Assembly: GCA_021405315.1 (NCBI GenBank)
Contig: QWIH01000015.1
Coordinates: 1-64,000 of the forward strand
DNA from: Leptolyngbya sp. PLA1
Lineage (GTDB): Bacteria; Planctomycetota; Phycisphaerae; Phycisphaerales; UBA1924
Direction: 5' to 3'
Length of the DNA: 64,000 nucleotides
In this document: positions 10,074 through 17,647 of the stretch, one piece after another
Layout of the letters: the number at the start of each line of letters is the position of its first letter
Numbering within the stretch: position 1 is the stretch's first letter
The notes under the pieces: generated by a model
Told to the model about the DNA's origin: nothing
The model's input: the letters and a program-made list of their open reading frames with translations, nothing else
Database searches by the model: none
Translations under genes and position numbers: made by a program

Positions 10074-10499
10074 GTGGCGACGCTGCTGCTCAAGACCGAA
10101 CCCTCCGAGTACTCCTTCGCCGACCTGCGCCGGGAGAAGAGGTGCGCGTGGACAGGAGTGTCCAACCCGGGCGCTCGCATCGCGCTCCGGGCCGCACGCC
10201 CCGGCGATGAGGCCCTCATCTATCACACCGGAGACGAGCGCGCGATCGTGGGGCTCGCACGCGTCGCCCGTGGGGCGTACGGGGACCCGGCCCGCCCCGA
10301 CATCATGCCCGACGGCCGGCCGCTGTGGCCCGTGATCGACCTCATGCCTCTGAGGGCCGCGGCGAGCCCTCTGGGGCTTCCGGCGATCAAGGCCGACGCC
10401 CGATTCAAGGACTTCGCGCTCGTCAGGCAGGGGCGGCTGAGCGCCATGCCGGTGCCGCCGGACCTCGACTCGCTCATCCGGACGCTCGCGGGCCTGTAG
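10074..10499 (+). CDS. EVE domain-containing protein
   Basis: A 141-residue single-domain protein. It begins in the usual EVE manner, LLLKTEPSEYSFADL, followed by WTGVSNPGAR, GDEALIYHTGDERAIVGLARV and the closing DLDSLIRTLAGL. EVE domains are PUA-like folds that bind modified bases in DNA or RNA. The start is taken as GTG at 10074, which puts the KTEPSEY motif at the expected distance from the N-terminus; the in-frame ATG at 9882 lies deep in the preceding gene. There is no clear ribosome site, and the gene is 8 bases from the lipoprotein stop, so it is probably cotranscribed with it. Confidence 0.85.
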   Translation: MATLLLKTEPSEYSFADLRREKRCAWTGVSNPGARIALRAARPGDEALIYHTGDERAIVGLARVARGAYGDPARPDIMPDGRPLWPVIDLMPLRAAASPLGLPAIKADARFKDFALVRQGRLSAMPVPPDLDSLIRTLAGL

Positions 10500-10514
10500 C
10501 GACCCGGCCGGCGC

Positions 10515-12098
10515 TCAGAACGCCTTGCGGAGCCTCGCGGGCGGAATCTGGAGCTGGTCGCGGTACTTCGCGACGGTGCGCCGCGCGATGTCGATGCCAC
10601 GGGCCTTCAGGGCCGCAACGAGCGCCTCGTCGGACAGCGGCTTGGTCTTTTCCTCGGCGTCGATCACCGCGCGCAGGGCTTCCTTGATGGCATCCCAAGC
10701 GAGTTCGTCCGGCGCCGCCTCCGCGCTGCCCCGCGTCGACACGCCGCCCGAAAAGAACTTCCGAAGGGGGACGATGCCCCGGGGCGTCGCCAGGTGCTTG
10801 TCCGCGACGGCGCGGCTGACCGTCGCGACGTGAATCCCGAGTTGTTCCGCAACGCCCGTCATGGGAAGGGGCCTCAGGGCCTGCGGGCCGAAGTCGAAGT
10901 AATCACGCTGAGCTTCGACGACAGCGCGGACGACCCGAAGCAGCGTGTGGCGGCGCTGGCCGATGGCGTCCAGCAGCCACTGGGCGTTGGCGAGGTTGGT
11001 CTTGATGAAGTCGCGGTCGCGCCTGTCCGCGGATCGGTCCTTGGCGAGCTTCGCGTACTCCTGGTTGATGCGCAGCACCGGGAGGCGGGAGTCGTTGAGG
11101 TACGCGATGTAACGATCCTCGGCCTCGTCGTACTCGACGACCGCGTCGGGGATGATGGGCCGGGCCTGTTCCTCGACGAGGCGGCGCGCCGGCGAGAGGC
11201 TGAGCCGCCGAAGGAGCGCCAGCGTGTCCTTGATCTCGTCGATCGTGAGCCCGGTCTTGTCCGCGACCTTCGGAAGTCTGTTCTGGGTAAGGTCGTCGAG
11301 GTGGTGCTCGACCACGGTGCGAGCCCGGATGAAGGCCTCCGTCGGCCAGCCGCTGTCACCCTGGTCCTCGAGCGCGTCCAGTTGCAGCAGCAGGCACTCC
11401 GCCGGTGTCCGGGCGGCGACCCCTGCGGGCTCGAGGAGCAACTGCACGGCGCGCAGAGCCTCTTCCATCCGGGCCGGGTCGATCGGCTGCCCGGACCCCG
11501 TGGGCTTGGCGAGTTCATCGAGCGGCGTCCGCAGGTAGCCGTCGTCGTGCAACGCAGCGATGACCAACTCTCCCAGCGGACGGAGGTCAGCTCGCACCTC
11601 GCAGAGCGCCCACTGCCCCCGGAGTTGGTCATGCAGCGAGCCGCCCCGCGCCGGGGCCTGGGCCATCGCGTCCTGCTTCGCGTCCCGTTCGCCCGCATGG
11701 CGTGAGCTGCTGTACGAGCCGTGCTCCAGCCGTTCGAGGCCCTCGCTGCTCTCCGAGGCCGAGTTGCCGGAGGCATACTCGTTATCCGCTGCCTCCGGGT
11801 TGGCGGCCTCGTAGGAGTCCAGCCGGGCGAACTCCTCACCCCCGCCGTGCTCGTCGATGCGCAGGGGCCGGTCCTCGCCGTCGGCGTCCGGAACCTCCGG
11901 CGCGACGTCGGGGGCGTCGGGGTTCCCCTCCGACTGCTCGAGCGTTGGGTTGCTCTCCAACTCCTGCTCGATGCGCTCCTCGAGTTCCGCCAGGGGCATC
12001 TGGAGGATCTCCATGGACTGGATCATCCTCGGCGCCAGCTTCATCTGCTGGCCCAGCCTCATGTGTTGGGAGGTCTCAAAGCGCATGGTGGGCAGCAT
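10515..12098 (-). CDS. rpoN: RNA polymerase sigma-54 factor
   Basis: Sigma-54 directs RNA polymerase to GG/GC (-24/-12) promoters that need an ATP-driven activator. The 527-residue protein has the Gln/Leu-rich region I (QHMRLGQQMKLAPRMIQSMEILQMPL), an acidic linker rich in E and D, the core-binding and HTH regions (MTGVAEQLGIHVATVSRAV) and the C-terminal RpoN box ARRTVAKYR near the end. The start may be the ATG at 12098 or the one at 12086 (MRFETSQ); neither has a good ribosome site and the family usually begins near the second. It lies 22 bases downstream of recR on the same strand, a likely operon. Confidence 0.95.
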   Translation of the reverse strand: MLPTMRFETSQHMRLGQQMKLAPRMIQSMEILQMPLAELEERIEQELESNPTLEQSEGNPDAPDVAPEVPDADGEDRPLRIDEHGGGEEFARLDSYEAANPEAADNEYASGNSASESSEGLERLEHGSYSSSRHAGERDAKQDAMAQAPARGGSLHDQLRGQWALCEVRADLRPLGELVIAALHDDGYLRTPLDELAKPTGSGQPIDPARMEEALRAVQLLLEPAGVAARTPAECLLLQLDALEDQGDSGWPTEAFIRARTVVEHHLDDLTQNRLPKVADKTGLTIDEIKDTLALLRRLSLSPARRLVEEQARPIIPDAVVEYDEAEDRYIAYLNDSRLPVLRINQEYAKLAKDRSADRRDRDFIKTNLANAQWLLDAIGQRRHTLLRVVRAVVEAQRDYFDFGPQALRPLPMTGVAEQLGIHVATVSRAVADKHLATPRGIVPLRKFFSGGVSTRGSAEAAPDELAWDAIKEALRAVIDAEEKTKPLSDEALVAALKARGIDIARRTVAKYRDQLQIPPARLRKAF

Positions 12099-12120
12099 CT
12101 GTCCGTCGGTCCGGTCGGGC

Positions 12121-12786
12121 TCACTCCAGCGACTGGCGACCCGTGATCGCGTCGGCGAGCACGGCCTTGTTCGCGAACTCCAACTGAGACCCGCTGGGCA
12201 AGCCCCGGGCCAGGCGAGAGACGCGCAGGCCCAGCCGGCCGATCTCCTGCGCGAGAAGCATCGCCGTCCCGTCGCCCTCTACCGTCGGGTTCAGGCCCAG
12301 GATCACCTCCCGTGGCGCCACCCCGCCGGGATTGAGCGTGACGTTCTTCAGGCGTTCGAGCAGGCTTGCCACGGTCAGGTCCTCCGGGCCGACGCCCTCC
12401 AGCGGGCTGAGACGGCCCATGAGCACATGGTACAGACCGCGGTACATCCCTGTTTGTTCGAGGGAAATGAGGTCCTTGGGCTGTTCGACCACCAGGATGA
12501 GCGTCCGGTCGCGGCTGTCGTCCCCGCACACGCCGCACAGGTCCGCGTCGGCGAAGTTCCAGCAGACTCTGCAGTGCCTGACGCTGCGCTTCACGTCCTG
12601 GATGGCGCCGGCGAGCGCCAGCGCGCGGTCCGCCTCGGACTTCAGCACGTGAAACGCCAGTCGCTCCGCCGAACGACGGCCGATGCCGGGAAGGGCCGCG
12701 AACTCGGTGATCAGCCGGTCCACCGCCGCCGGATACGCGGGAGCGCGCCGGACCGGCTCCGCCGGGTTGGGGCCCTTCCTGGGCAT
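12121..12786 (-). CDS. recR: Recombination protein RecR
   Basis: RecR acts with RecF and RecO to load RecA on gapped DNA. The 221-residue protein has the helix-hairpin-helix near the N-terminus (LITEFAALPGIGRRSAERLAFHVL), the four-cysteine zinc finger (CRVCWNFADADLCGVC) and a Toprim domain (ILVVEQPKDLISLEQTG... LGLNPTVEGDGTA). The start at 12786 is the ATG nearest the conserved N-terminus; longer in-frame reading overlaps the divergent glycosyltransferase. It precedes rpoN with a gap of 22 bases. The start codons of recR and the divergent gene are only about 40 bases apart. Confidence 0.94.
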   Translation of the reverse strand: MPRKGPNPAEPVRRAPAYPAAVDRLITEFAALPGIGRRSAERLAFHVLKSEADRALALAGAIQDVKRSVRHCRVCWNFADADLCGVCGDDSRDRTLILVVEQPKDLISLEQTGMYRGLYHVLMGRLSPLEGVGPEDLTVASLLERLKNVTLNPGGVAPREVILGLNPTVEGDGTAMLLAQEIGRLGLRVSRLARGLPSGSQLEFANKAVLADAITGRQSLE

Positions 12787-12826
12787 GCACCATGCTACGC
12801 CGAGTGGGGCGTTACCATCCGCCCGC

Positions 12827-14332
12827 GTGACGCGTCCCTTGCGCGAATCCATCCTGTGGCAGGCGGCGCTCGTCCTCGGGGTCGCTCTGGCGGTGCACCT
12901 GCCCCTCCTCGGGTCTTCGGGCCTCGCTGATTCGGAGGGCTTTCGCGCCATCCCCGCATGGGAGATGCTCCGCTCCGGGGACTGGGGAATCACCACGCTC
13001 TTCGGGCAGCCCTACCTCCGCAAGCCCCCGGGCATCACGTGGGCCATCGCGGCGTCCTCGGCAATCTTCGGCGAGACGGAGTTTGCCGCCCGGTTCGTCT
13101 CCGCCCTCGCCGCGACCGGCGCTGCGCTGGCGCTCTTCCTCTTTGCCACGAGGCGGTGGGGGCCCCCCTTCGGTCTGTGGGCGGGACTTGCGTACACCCT
13201 CACGCCCTGGTTCTGGAGGTGGGGCAGGAGTGCGGAGATCGAGTCGCTCCACAACGCGCTCGTGCTCGTGACCGTGCTCGTGGTCGTGCACGTCGCGACA
13301 CGGGCCCGTCGGGCGTTCATGCCGGATGTCGTCTGGGCGCTCGTGCTCGGAGCGTCGCTGGGTGGCGCGCTGCTGGTGAAGGGCCCCGCAGGGTTGGCGT
13401 GCACCGCCGGGGCGGCGCTCGGCGCGTGTGTCGCCACGCGGTCGGCTCGCCCGCTCTCCCGGTGGCCCCTGTGGGTCGGGTTGGCACTGGGTCTGGCCGT
13501 GTTCGGCGCGTGGTTTGCGCCGGCGGCATCCCGCGCCGCGGCCCTTCCGGACGGGGCCGTCGTGCAGTCCCCCTCGGAGTTCCTCTGGGGCGCGGGCAAG
13601 GTCGCCCGGGTGCTGACGCTGGGCCCGGTGACGCTGCTGGGCGCGCTGCCCTTTGCGCTCGCGCTGCCGCTGGCGCTCTGCGGCCCCAGGCACCGCGACC
13701 CTCTGCAGCGCGAAGGTGACGACGCGGGGCGCACGCTCGCGTGGGCCACGCTCATCGCCCTGGGAATCGAGACCGTCGTTGGAGTGTCGAACAACCGTTA
13801 CGCCATGCCCGCGGTCACGTGGATGCCGGCGGTCTACGCCTTCGCGCTCTGCAGACACCGGGCGGGCGCGAGCGAGTGGGCGGCCCGCGCCGGCCGCGCC
13901 GTGCTGCTCGGACGACCCCGCCTCGTCGCGGGACTGATGCTCCTCGTCGCGTGGGGGCACCTGGCCTGGTTCGAGCACCGGCGAGATTCTCGGACCAGCG
14001 GCCTCGCCGCCGGGCTCAGCCTGGGCGCGGTCCTGCCACCCGGAGATGTGTGGGCCGACCGGGCGATCGACACGAGGCCGGAGGTGCTGTGGTACGCGGC
14101 TCGCGAGGCCGAGCGCCGGGGGCATGACGTTCGCGTCCGATGGATTCCCGGGCTTGCGTCGCGGCCTGACGCTCCGCGTGGCACGCTTGTCCTCCTCGAA
14201 TCACAAGACAACCGACCCGAAGATCCGCCTGAAATCCCGGAGCCGCGTCGCTCGGAACTTGGGCTCGGCCCCCCGATCTGGAGTGGTGCGGCCCATGTCT
14301 TTCGCATGATCGCGGTGCGGCGACCGGAGTGA
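12827..14332 (+). CDS. ArnT/PMT-like glycosyltransferase (GT-C fold), membrane
   Basis: A 501-residue polytopic protein with about ten hydrophobic segments. The first loop has the ArnT/GT83 layout: an acidic DSEG in place of DE, then EMLRSGDW, YLRKPPGITW and FGETEFAARF. Such enzymes move a sugar from a polyprenyl-phosphate donor to lipid A, protein or glycan at the outer face of the inner membrane. The GTG at 12827 is favoured: it opens VTRPLRESILW and lies 8 bases after a TACCAT box at 12813-12818, implying a leaderless message. An in-frame ATG at 12785 overlaps the recR start. The substrate is unknown. Confidence 0.82.
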   Translation: MTRPLRESILWQAALVLGVALAVHLPLLGSSGLADSEGFRAIPAWEMLRSGDWGITTLFGQPYLRKPPGITWAIAASSAIFGETEFAARFVSALAATGAALALFLFATRRWGPPFGLWAGLAYTLTPWFWRWGRSAEIESLHNALVLVTVLVVVHVATRARRAFMPDVVWALVLGASLGGALLVKGPAGLACTAGAALGACVATRSARPLSRWPLWVGLALGLAVFGAWFAPAASRAAALPDGAVVQSPSEFLWGAGKVARVLTLGPVTLLGALPFALALPLALCGPRHRDPLQREGDDAGRTLAWATLIALGIETVVGVSNNRYAMPAVTWMPAVYAFALCRHRAGASEWAARAGRAVLLGRPRLVAGLMLLVAWGHLAWFEHRRDSRTSGLAAGLSLGAVLPPGDVWADRAIDTRPEVLWYAAREAERRGHDVRVRWIPGLASRPDAPRGTLVLLESQDNRPEDPPEIPEPRRSELGLGPPIWSGAAHVFRMIAVRRPE

Positions 14333-14357
14333 CAGCGCAAGTCCATTCTGGACAAGC

Positions 14358-14399
14358 CACAACACCGACGTCCGCCAAGCGTGCGATGTTGTGATTTTT
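14358..14399 (+). terminator. Rho-independent terminator after the glycosyltransferase gene
   Basis: CACAACA (14358-14364) pairs with TGTTGTG (14387-14393), with further CG/ACG pairing inside, and ATTTTT follows. It separates the glycosyltransferase transcript from the small-RNA candidate downstream. Confidence 0.75.
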
Positions 14400-14422
14400 G
14401 CGCGAAGTCATGCCAGGCAGGG

Positions 14423-14450
14423 TTGGCGCATTGCAGAAAGGTGCTACTCT
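14423..14450 (+). promoter_or_regulatory. Sigma-70-type promoter for the small-RNA candidate
   Basis: A TTGGCG -35 box (14423-14428) and a TACTCT -10 box (14445-14450) are separated by 16 bases. No coding frame begins downstream before the terminator at 14501-14540. Confidence 0.6.
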
Positions 14451-14455
14451 AGTTG

Positions 14456-14540
14456 TGCGTTTCCGCTCAAGGGAACGGCGGCATAGCCGGCGCCCGGAGG
14501 ACAGCAGCCTTTGGAGAGAGGGGCTGCTGTCTGTCTTTTT
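14456..14540 (+). ncRNA. Candidate small structured RNA
   Basis: A short stretch bounded by a good promoter (TTGGCG-16-TACTCT) and a strong terminator, with no plausible coding frame. The RNA would be about 85 nt. It can form a first hairpin, GTTTCC (14459-14464) with GGGAAC (14471-14476), a second GC-rich hairpin around 14477-14494, and the terminator. I do not recognise it as 6S, SRP, tmRNA, RNase P or a known riboswitch. It could be a trans-acting sRNA or an abortive leader; the start at 14456 is estimated from the -10 box. Confidence 0.5.
14501..14540 (+). terminator. Rho-independent terminator of the small-RNA candidate
   Basis: A perfect 9-bp stem, ACAGCAGCC (14501-14509) with GGCTGCTGT (14522-14530), carries a 12-base loop. 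It is followed by CTGTC and TTTTT at 14536-14540. Confidence 0.88.
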
Positions 14541-14617
14541 GGACCGAGCCACGCGGGTATTGAGACGATGGACGTAGCGGGCCGCCAACCGGCGTCCTAC
14601 GCTCGGAGTCCCCTTCC

Positions 14618-14704
14618 GGAGAGGTGTCCGAGAGGCTGAAGGAACGCGACTGGAAATCGCGTAAACGGGCAACCGTTTCGGGGGTTCGAATCCCCCCCTC
14701 TCCG
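14618..14704 (+). tRNA. tRNA-Ser (anticodon GGA)
   Basis: An 87-base class II tRNA. The acceptor stem is GGAGAGG (14618-14624) with CCTCTCC (14697-14703) and G as discriminator. The anticodon stem CGCGA/TCGCG encloses the loop CTGGAAA, giving anticodon GGA, which reads UCC and UCU. A long variable arm and the TTCGAAT T-loop are present. The 3' CCA is not encoded. A TACGCT -10-like box lies at 14598-14603, 14 bases before the mature 5' end. The pgpA start codon follows after 3 bases. Confidence 0.96.
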
Positions 14705-14707
14705 CTT

Positions 14708-15241
14708 GTGCAGCAGCGATCCCGACTGGCCCTGATCTCGGTGTTCGGCCTCGGGAACATGCGCCCGGCCTCGGGCACATGGGGCTCGCTGCCGCCCGTG
14801 ATCATCGCGGCGTTTCTGGTGCTCTGGGGCATGGACCCGCTCGGTGCCCCACTGGTGTACTACGGCGTGATGGGACTGCTCGTGCTGGTCTTCGGGCTCG
14901 GCTGCGTGCTGCAGGGAGATGCCGCGGAGGCCCGTTGGGGGCCGGACCCGGGTCAGGTCGTCGCGGATGAGGTGGTGGGCCAGTCGCTCACGCTGATGCT
15001 GCTGCCGTGGGGCGCGATCATGCGCCCGCCCCTGTGGGCGAGCGACCACATCATGGCCCTCATCATCTTCACGCTCGCGTTCGCCTTCATCGCGTTCCGC
15101 GTGATGGATATCGTGAAGCCCTGGCCCGCTCGGCAGGTGCAGCGTGTTCCCGGGGGATGGGGAATCCTGCTGGATGACGTTTTCGCCGGCATCTACGCCG
15201 CGGCGGTGATCCAGCTCACCGCGCGCCTCGTCCTGCGCTAG
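14708..15241 (+). CDS. pgpA: Phosphatidylglycerophosphatase A
   Basis: PgpA removes phosphate from phosphatidylglycerophosphate to make phosphatidylglycerol. The 177-residue membrane protein shows the family signatures: FGLGNMRPASGTWGSLPP near the N-terminus, VVADEVVGQ, FRVMDIVKPWPAR and GGWGILLDDVFAGIYAA, with four hydrophobic segments. The GTG at 14708 gives the normal N-terminus; upstream in-frame codons lie inside tRNA-Ser. The start is 3 bases from the tRNA end, so no ribosome site fits outside the tRNA. The message is therefore probably released by tRNA 3' processing and read leaderless. The stop overlaps the convergent gene by 4 bases. Confidence 0.9.
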   Translation: MQQRSRLALISVFGLGNMRPASGTWGSLPPVIIAAFLVLWGMDPLGAPLVYYGVMGLLVLVFGLGCVLQGDAAEARWGPDPGQVVADEVVGQSLTLMLLPWGAIMRPPLWASDHIMALIIFTLAFAFIAFRVMDIVKPWPARQVQRVPGGWGILLDDVFAGIYAAAVIQLTARLVLR

Positions 15242-15822
15242 CCCCGCCACTCCGGAACCTGTGACAGAAAGTCCTGGTGTACGCCCTTCACCCACGCATT
15301 GCCCCAGTCGTCGATGCGTGTGGGCTTCAGGATGGGGGTTGCGACGATGGCCCAGATGAGGCCCGCGAAGATCGCGACGCAACCCACCGCCGCGTATGCG
15401 CCGTCCTCCAGCGCGATCGCCGCCACGACGCCCCCGACGCCCGCGAGCACGATGAGCCACGCGATCAGCAGGTGCGTGCGTCGGCGAGCCTGGCAGCGGG
15501 CGCAGTACCCGATATCCAGCGTCGTCTTCTTGTTCATGATGGTTGCGACCACCGCGTACACGATCACCGCGACGAGGATGAGCAGGTAGATCCACTGCTC
15601 GTGCCACAGCAGCTTGACAGTCCGGCGTCGGCCCGCTGCGGGCGAGGCGCATTTCACGCACACATCCGGAAGGGCCAGCCCGGCTGGCACCAGGAGGATG
15701 TTGCCCTGACGCCAGAGCTGCGGTGACACGGCGCCCGGCAGCGGCGGCGGGGTCGCCCCGCGTTGCACGGGTGGCGGGGTCTGCGTCTGCTGTGCGAGCG
15801 GGGTCTCGATGTGGTCGGCCAT
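15238..15822 (-). CDS. Hypothetical membrane protein with CxxC pairs
   Basis: A 194-residue protein of unknown family. The first 35 residues are Pro/Gln-rich. Two short cysteine motifs, CVKCASP and CARCQARRR, flank a first pair of hydrophobic segments (about 75-95 and 115-135), and more hydrophobic stretches follow. The CxxC pairs could form a zinc-binding module split by a membrane hairpin, as seen in several planctomycete membrane proteins. A GGGAGGG ribosome site lies 6 bases before the ATG at 15822. The stop codon overlaps that of pgpA. Confidence 0.7.
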   Translation of the reverse strand: MADHIETPLAQQTQTPPPVQRGATPPPLPGAVSPQLWRQGNILLVPAGLALPDVCVKCASPAAGRRRTVKLLWHEQWIYLLILVAVIVYAVVATIMNKKTTLDIGYCARCQARRRTHLLIAWLIVLAGVGGVVAAIALEDGAYAAVGCVAIFAGLIWAIVATPILKPTRIDDWGNAWVKGVHQDFLSQVPEWRG

Positions 15823-15875
15823 GCGAATCCCTCCCGAGGGGGGGGGGCAGCATACCAGCCCGACGTGGTCCGTGG

Positions 15876-16184
15876 CTACAGGGTCTCGCGGAGCTCAACG
15901 TCGATCCCGGGCGCGAGATACCGGGCCCGGGCGGCGTCGAAGGACTCCGGGAGCGAGATGCGGCGCTCTAGCAGATATCGGACAACCTGCTCGATAACGC
16001 GCGAGGGTGGGCTCGCCCCGCCGCTCCACAGGTCGTGGTCGCGCCATCCGAGCGTCACGCACAGGGTGCGCTCGCCCGTGCCCCGTCCGACTCGGATCTC
16101 GTAGGACCAGCCGCCGGCGAGGGCACGCTCGGTGCCGACGCGGACGTCGAGGGAATGGTCGAGGTTGGGGCGTGGCCCGTGCAT
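15876..16184 (-). CDS. Small conserved-looking hypothetical protein
   Basis: A 102-residue soluble protein with alternating strands (SLDVRVG, WSYEIRVG, TLCVTLGW) followed by a helix (RVIEQVVRYLLER). It ends with YLAPGIDVELRETL. No family is recognised. The ATG at 16184 is preferred over one at 16199 because it lies 6 bases after a TACGCT -10-like box on the same strand, implying a leaderless message. It diverges from the permease gene at 16341. Confidence 0.6.
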   Translation of the reverse strand: MHGPRPNLDHSLDVRVGTERALAGGWSYEIRVGRGTGERTLCVTLGWRDHDLWSGGASPPSRVIEQVVRYLLERRISLPESFDAARARYLAPGIDVELRETL

Positions 16185-16340
16185 GGACGGAGCGTACATC
16201 GGCCCTTGGGAGGGGGCGACTCCACGACGGATGTGGGGTTGGGGGGCGTCCGTGCGGGGGCCGCCGACGGGCGGGCGGAATATGCTGGCGAGCGATCCCG
16301 CGGGGATTCAGGTGGTGTTCAGGCCCCGGAGCGAGGTGCG

Positions 16341-17624
16341 ATGGCGTTTCTGCTCGAGACAATCCGGATGGGCCTGACCAACCTCAGGCTGCACATGCTC
16401 AGGTCAATCCTCACGGCCCTGGGGATCATCTTCGGCGTGCTGGCGGTGATCGTGATGAGCAGCCTTGGCGAGGGCGCCAAGCGCGCGGCGCTGGCGCAGA
16501 TCGAGCGACTGGGCGCGCGGAACATCATCATCCGCTCGCAGAAGCCCCCGGACACCCAGCAGCAGCAGGGAAGCCAGCAGCAGTCGTTCGTGAGCCGCTA
16601 CGGCATCACGCGGGCGGACCTGGAGGTCATCCGCGAGAACTTTCCGGATGCGGAGGCCATCGTGCCCCTCAAGGAAGTGGGGGGCCAGATCATCCGCGAC
16701 GACAAGCGCCGGGTGAGCCAGGCCTTCGGCGTCACGCCGCAACTCATGAGCGCCGCGAACCTGCGGGTGGGCGCGGGGCGATACCTCCACGAGTCCGACA
16801 TGAACGAGAAGGCACGGGTGTGCGTGGTCGGCGCCGAGATCGCCCGCCAGTTCTTCCCGCTGGAAGACCCGCGGGGCAAGACCCTTCGCATCGACCGCGT
16901 GCCCTTTACGGTCGTGGGTGTGCTGGAACCCATCGGTCTGGCGGGCGGTGCCGGGGCCGCCCTCATCGGGCGTGACCTCAACCTCGACGTTCATGTGCCC
17001 ATGACCACCGCCCGTGACACATTCGGCGACCTGGTGGTCCGGGGAACGTCGGGCTCGTTCCAGGCATCGTCGGTCGAAGTCTCGGAGGTGTACATCTCGG
17101 TGCCGACCCGCGAGCGGGTGATCCCCGACGCGGAGCGGCTCCGGCTGATCGTCAAGAGCCGGCACCGCAGCCAGACGGACGTGGGGCTCATCGTGCCCTA
17201 CGAGCTGCTGGAGAACGCGCGGAAGACCGCGCTCACGTTCAACCTCATCTTCGGTGCCATCGCCGCCATCTCGCTGCTGGTGGGCGGCATCGGCATCATG
17301 AACATCATGCTCGCCAGCGTCACCGAGCGCATCCGCGAGATCGGCGTGAGGCGGGCCCTCGGCGCCACCCGCCAGCACATCCTCTGGCAGTTCCTGGTGG
17401 AGACTAGCGTGCTCTCCGCCATCGGCGGGGGGATCGGCGTCGCGGTCGGCGTGGGCGGGAGCCTGCTCGTCGGCTGGGCAGCCCCGAACATGCCCACGGC
17501 GATCACCCTCTGGTCCATCCTCGTCAGCTTCTCGGTCGCGACCGCCACCGGGCTAGTCTTCGGTCTCTACCCGGCGCGTCGTGCCGCGATGGCTGACCCC
17601 ATTGTCGCGCTCAGGCACGACTGA
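16341..17624 (+). CDS. MacB/FtsX-type ABC transporter permease
   Basis: A 427-residue permease of the type VII (MacB-like) ABC class, which uses ATP-driven mechanical motion to move substrates across the envelope rather than across one membrane. An N-terminal transmembrane helix (LRSILTALGIIFGVLAVIVM) is followed by a large periplasmic domain (about 50-290) and three C-terminal helices with the FtsX signature (GGIGIMNIMLASVTERIREIGVRRALGA). The ATPase partner is not adjacent. The start at 16341 is preceded by GAGG and a TATGCT box lies at 16281-16286. The kinase gene follows after 23 bases, so the two are probably cotranscribed. Confidence 0.9.
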   Translation: MAFLLETIRMGLTNLRLHMLRSILTALGIIFGVLAVIVMSSLGEGAKRAALAQIERLGARNIIIRSQKPPDTQQQQGSQQQSFVSRYGITRADLEVIRENFPDAEAIVPLKEVGGQIIRDDKRRVSQAFGVTPQLMSAANLRVGAGRYLHESDMNEKARVCVVGAEIARQFFPLEDPRGKTLRIDRVPFTVVGVLEPIGLAGGAGAALIGRDLNLDVHVPMTTARDTFGDLVVRGTSGSFQASSVEVSEVYISVPTRERVIPDAERLRLIVKSRHRSQTDVGLIVPYELLENARKTALTFNLIFGAIAAISLLVGGIGIMNIMLASVTERIREIGVRRALGATRQHILWQFLVETSVLSAIGGGIGVAVGVGGSLLVGWAAPNMPTAITLWSILVSFSVATATGLVFGLYPARRAAMADPIVALRHD

Positions 17625-17647
17625 CCGGCCACACGGGGGCCCCGACC

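Noticed and set aside
14423-14450. Sigma-54 promoter near TTGGCGCATTGCA
   Set aside because: The GG and GC elements are only 6 bases apart instead of 10, while a sigma-70-type pair is well spaced.
14624-14707. Extended N-terminus of pgpA starting inside tRNA-Ser
   Set aside because: The extension would be coded by the tRNA itself; the GTG at 14708 gives the family's normal N-terminus.
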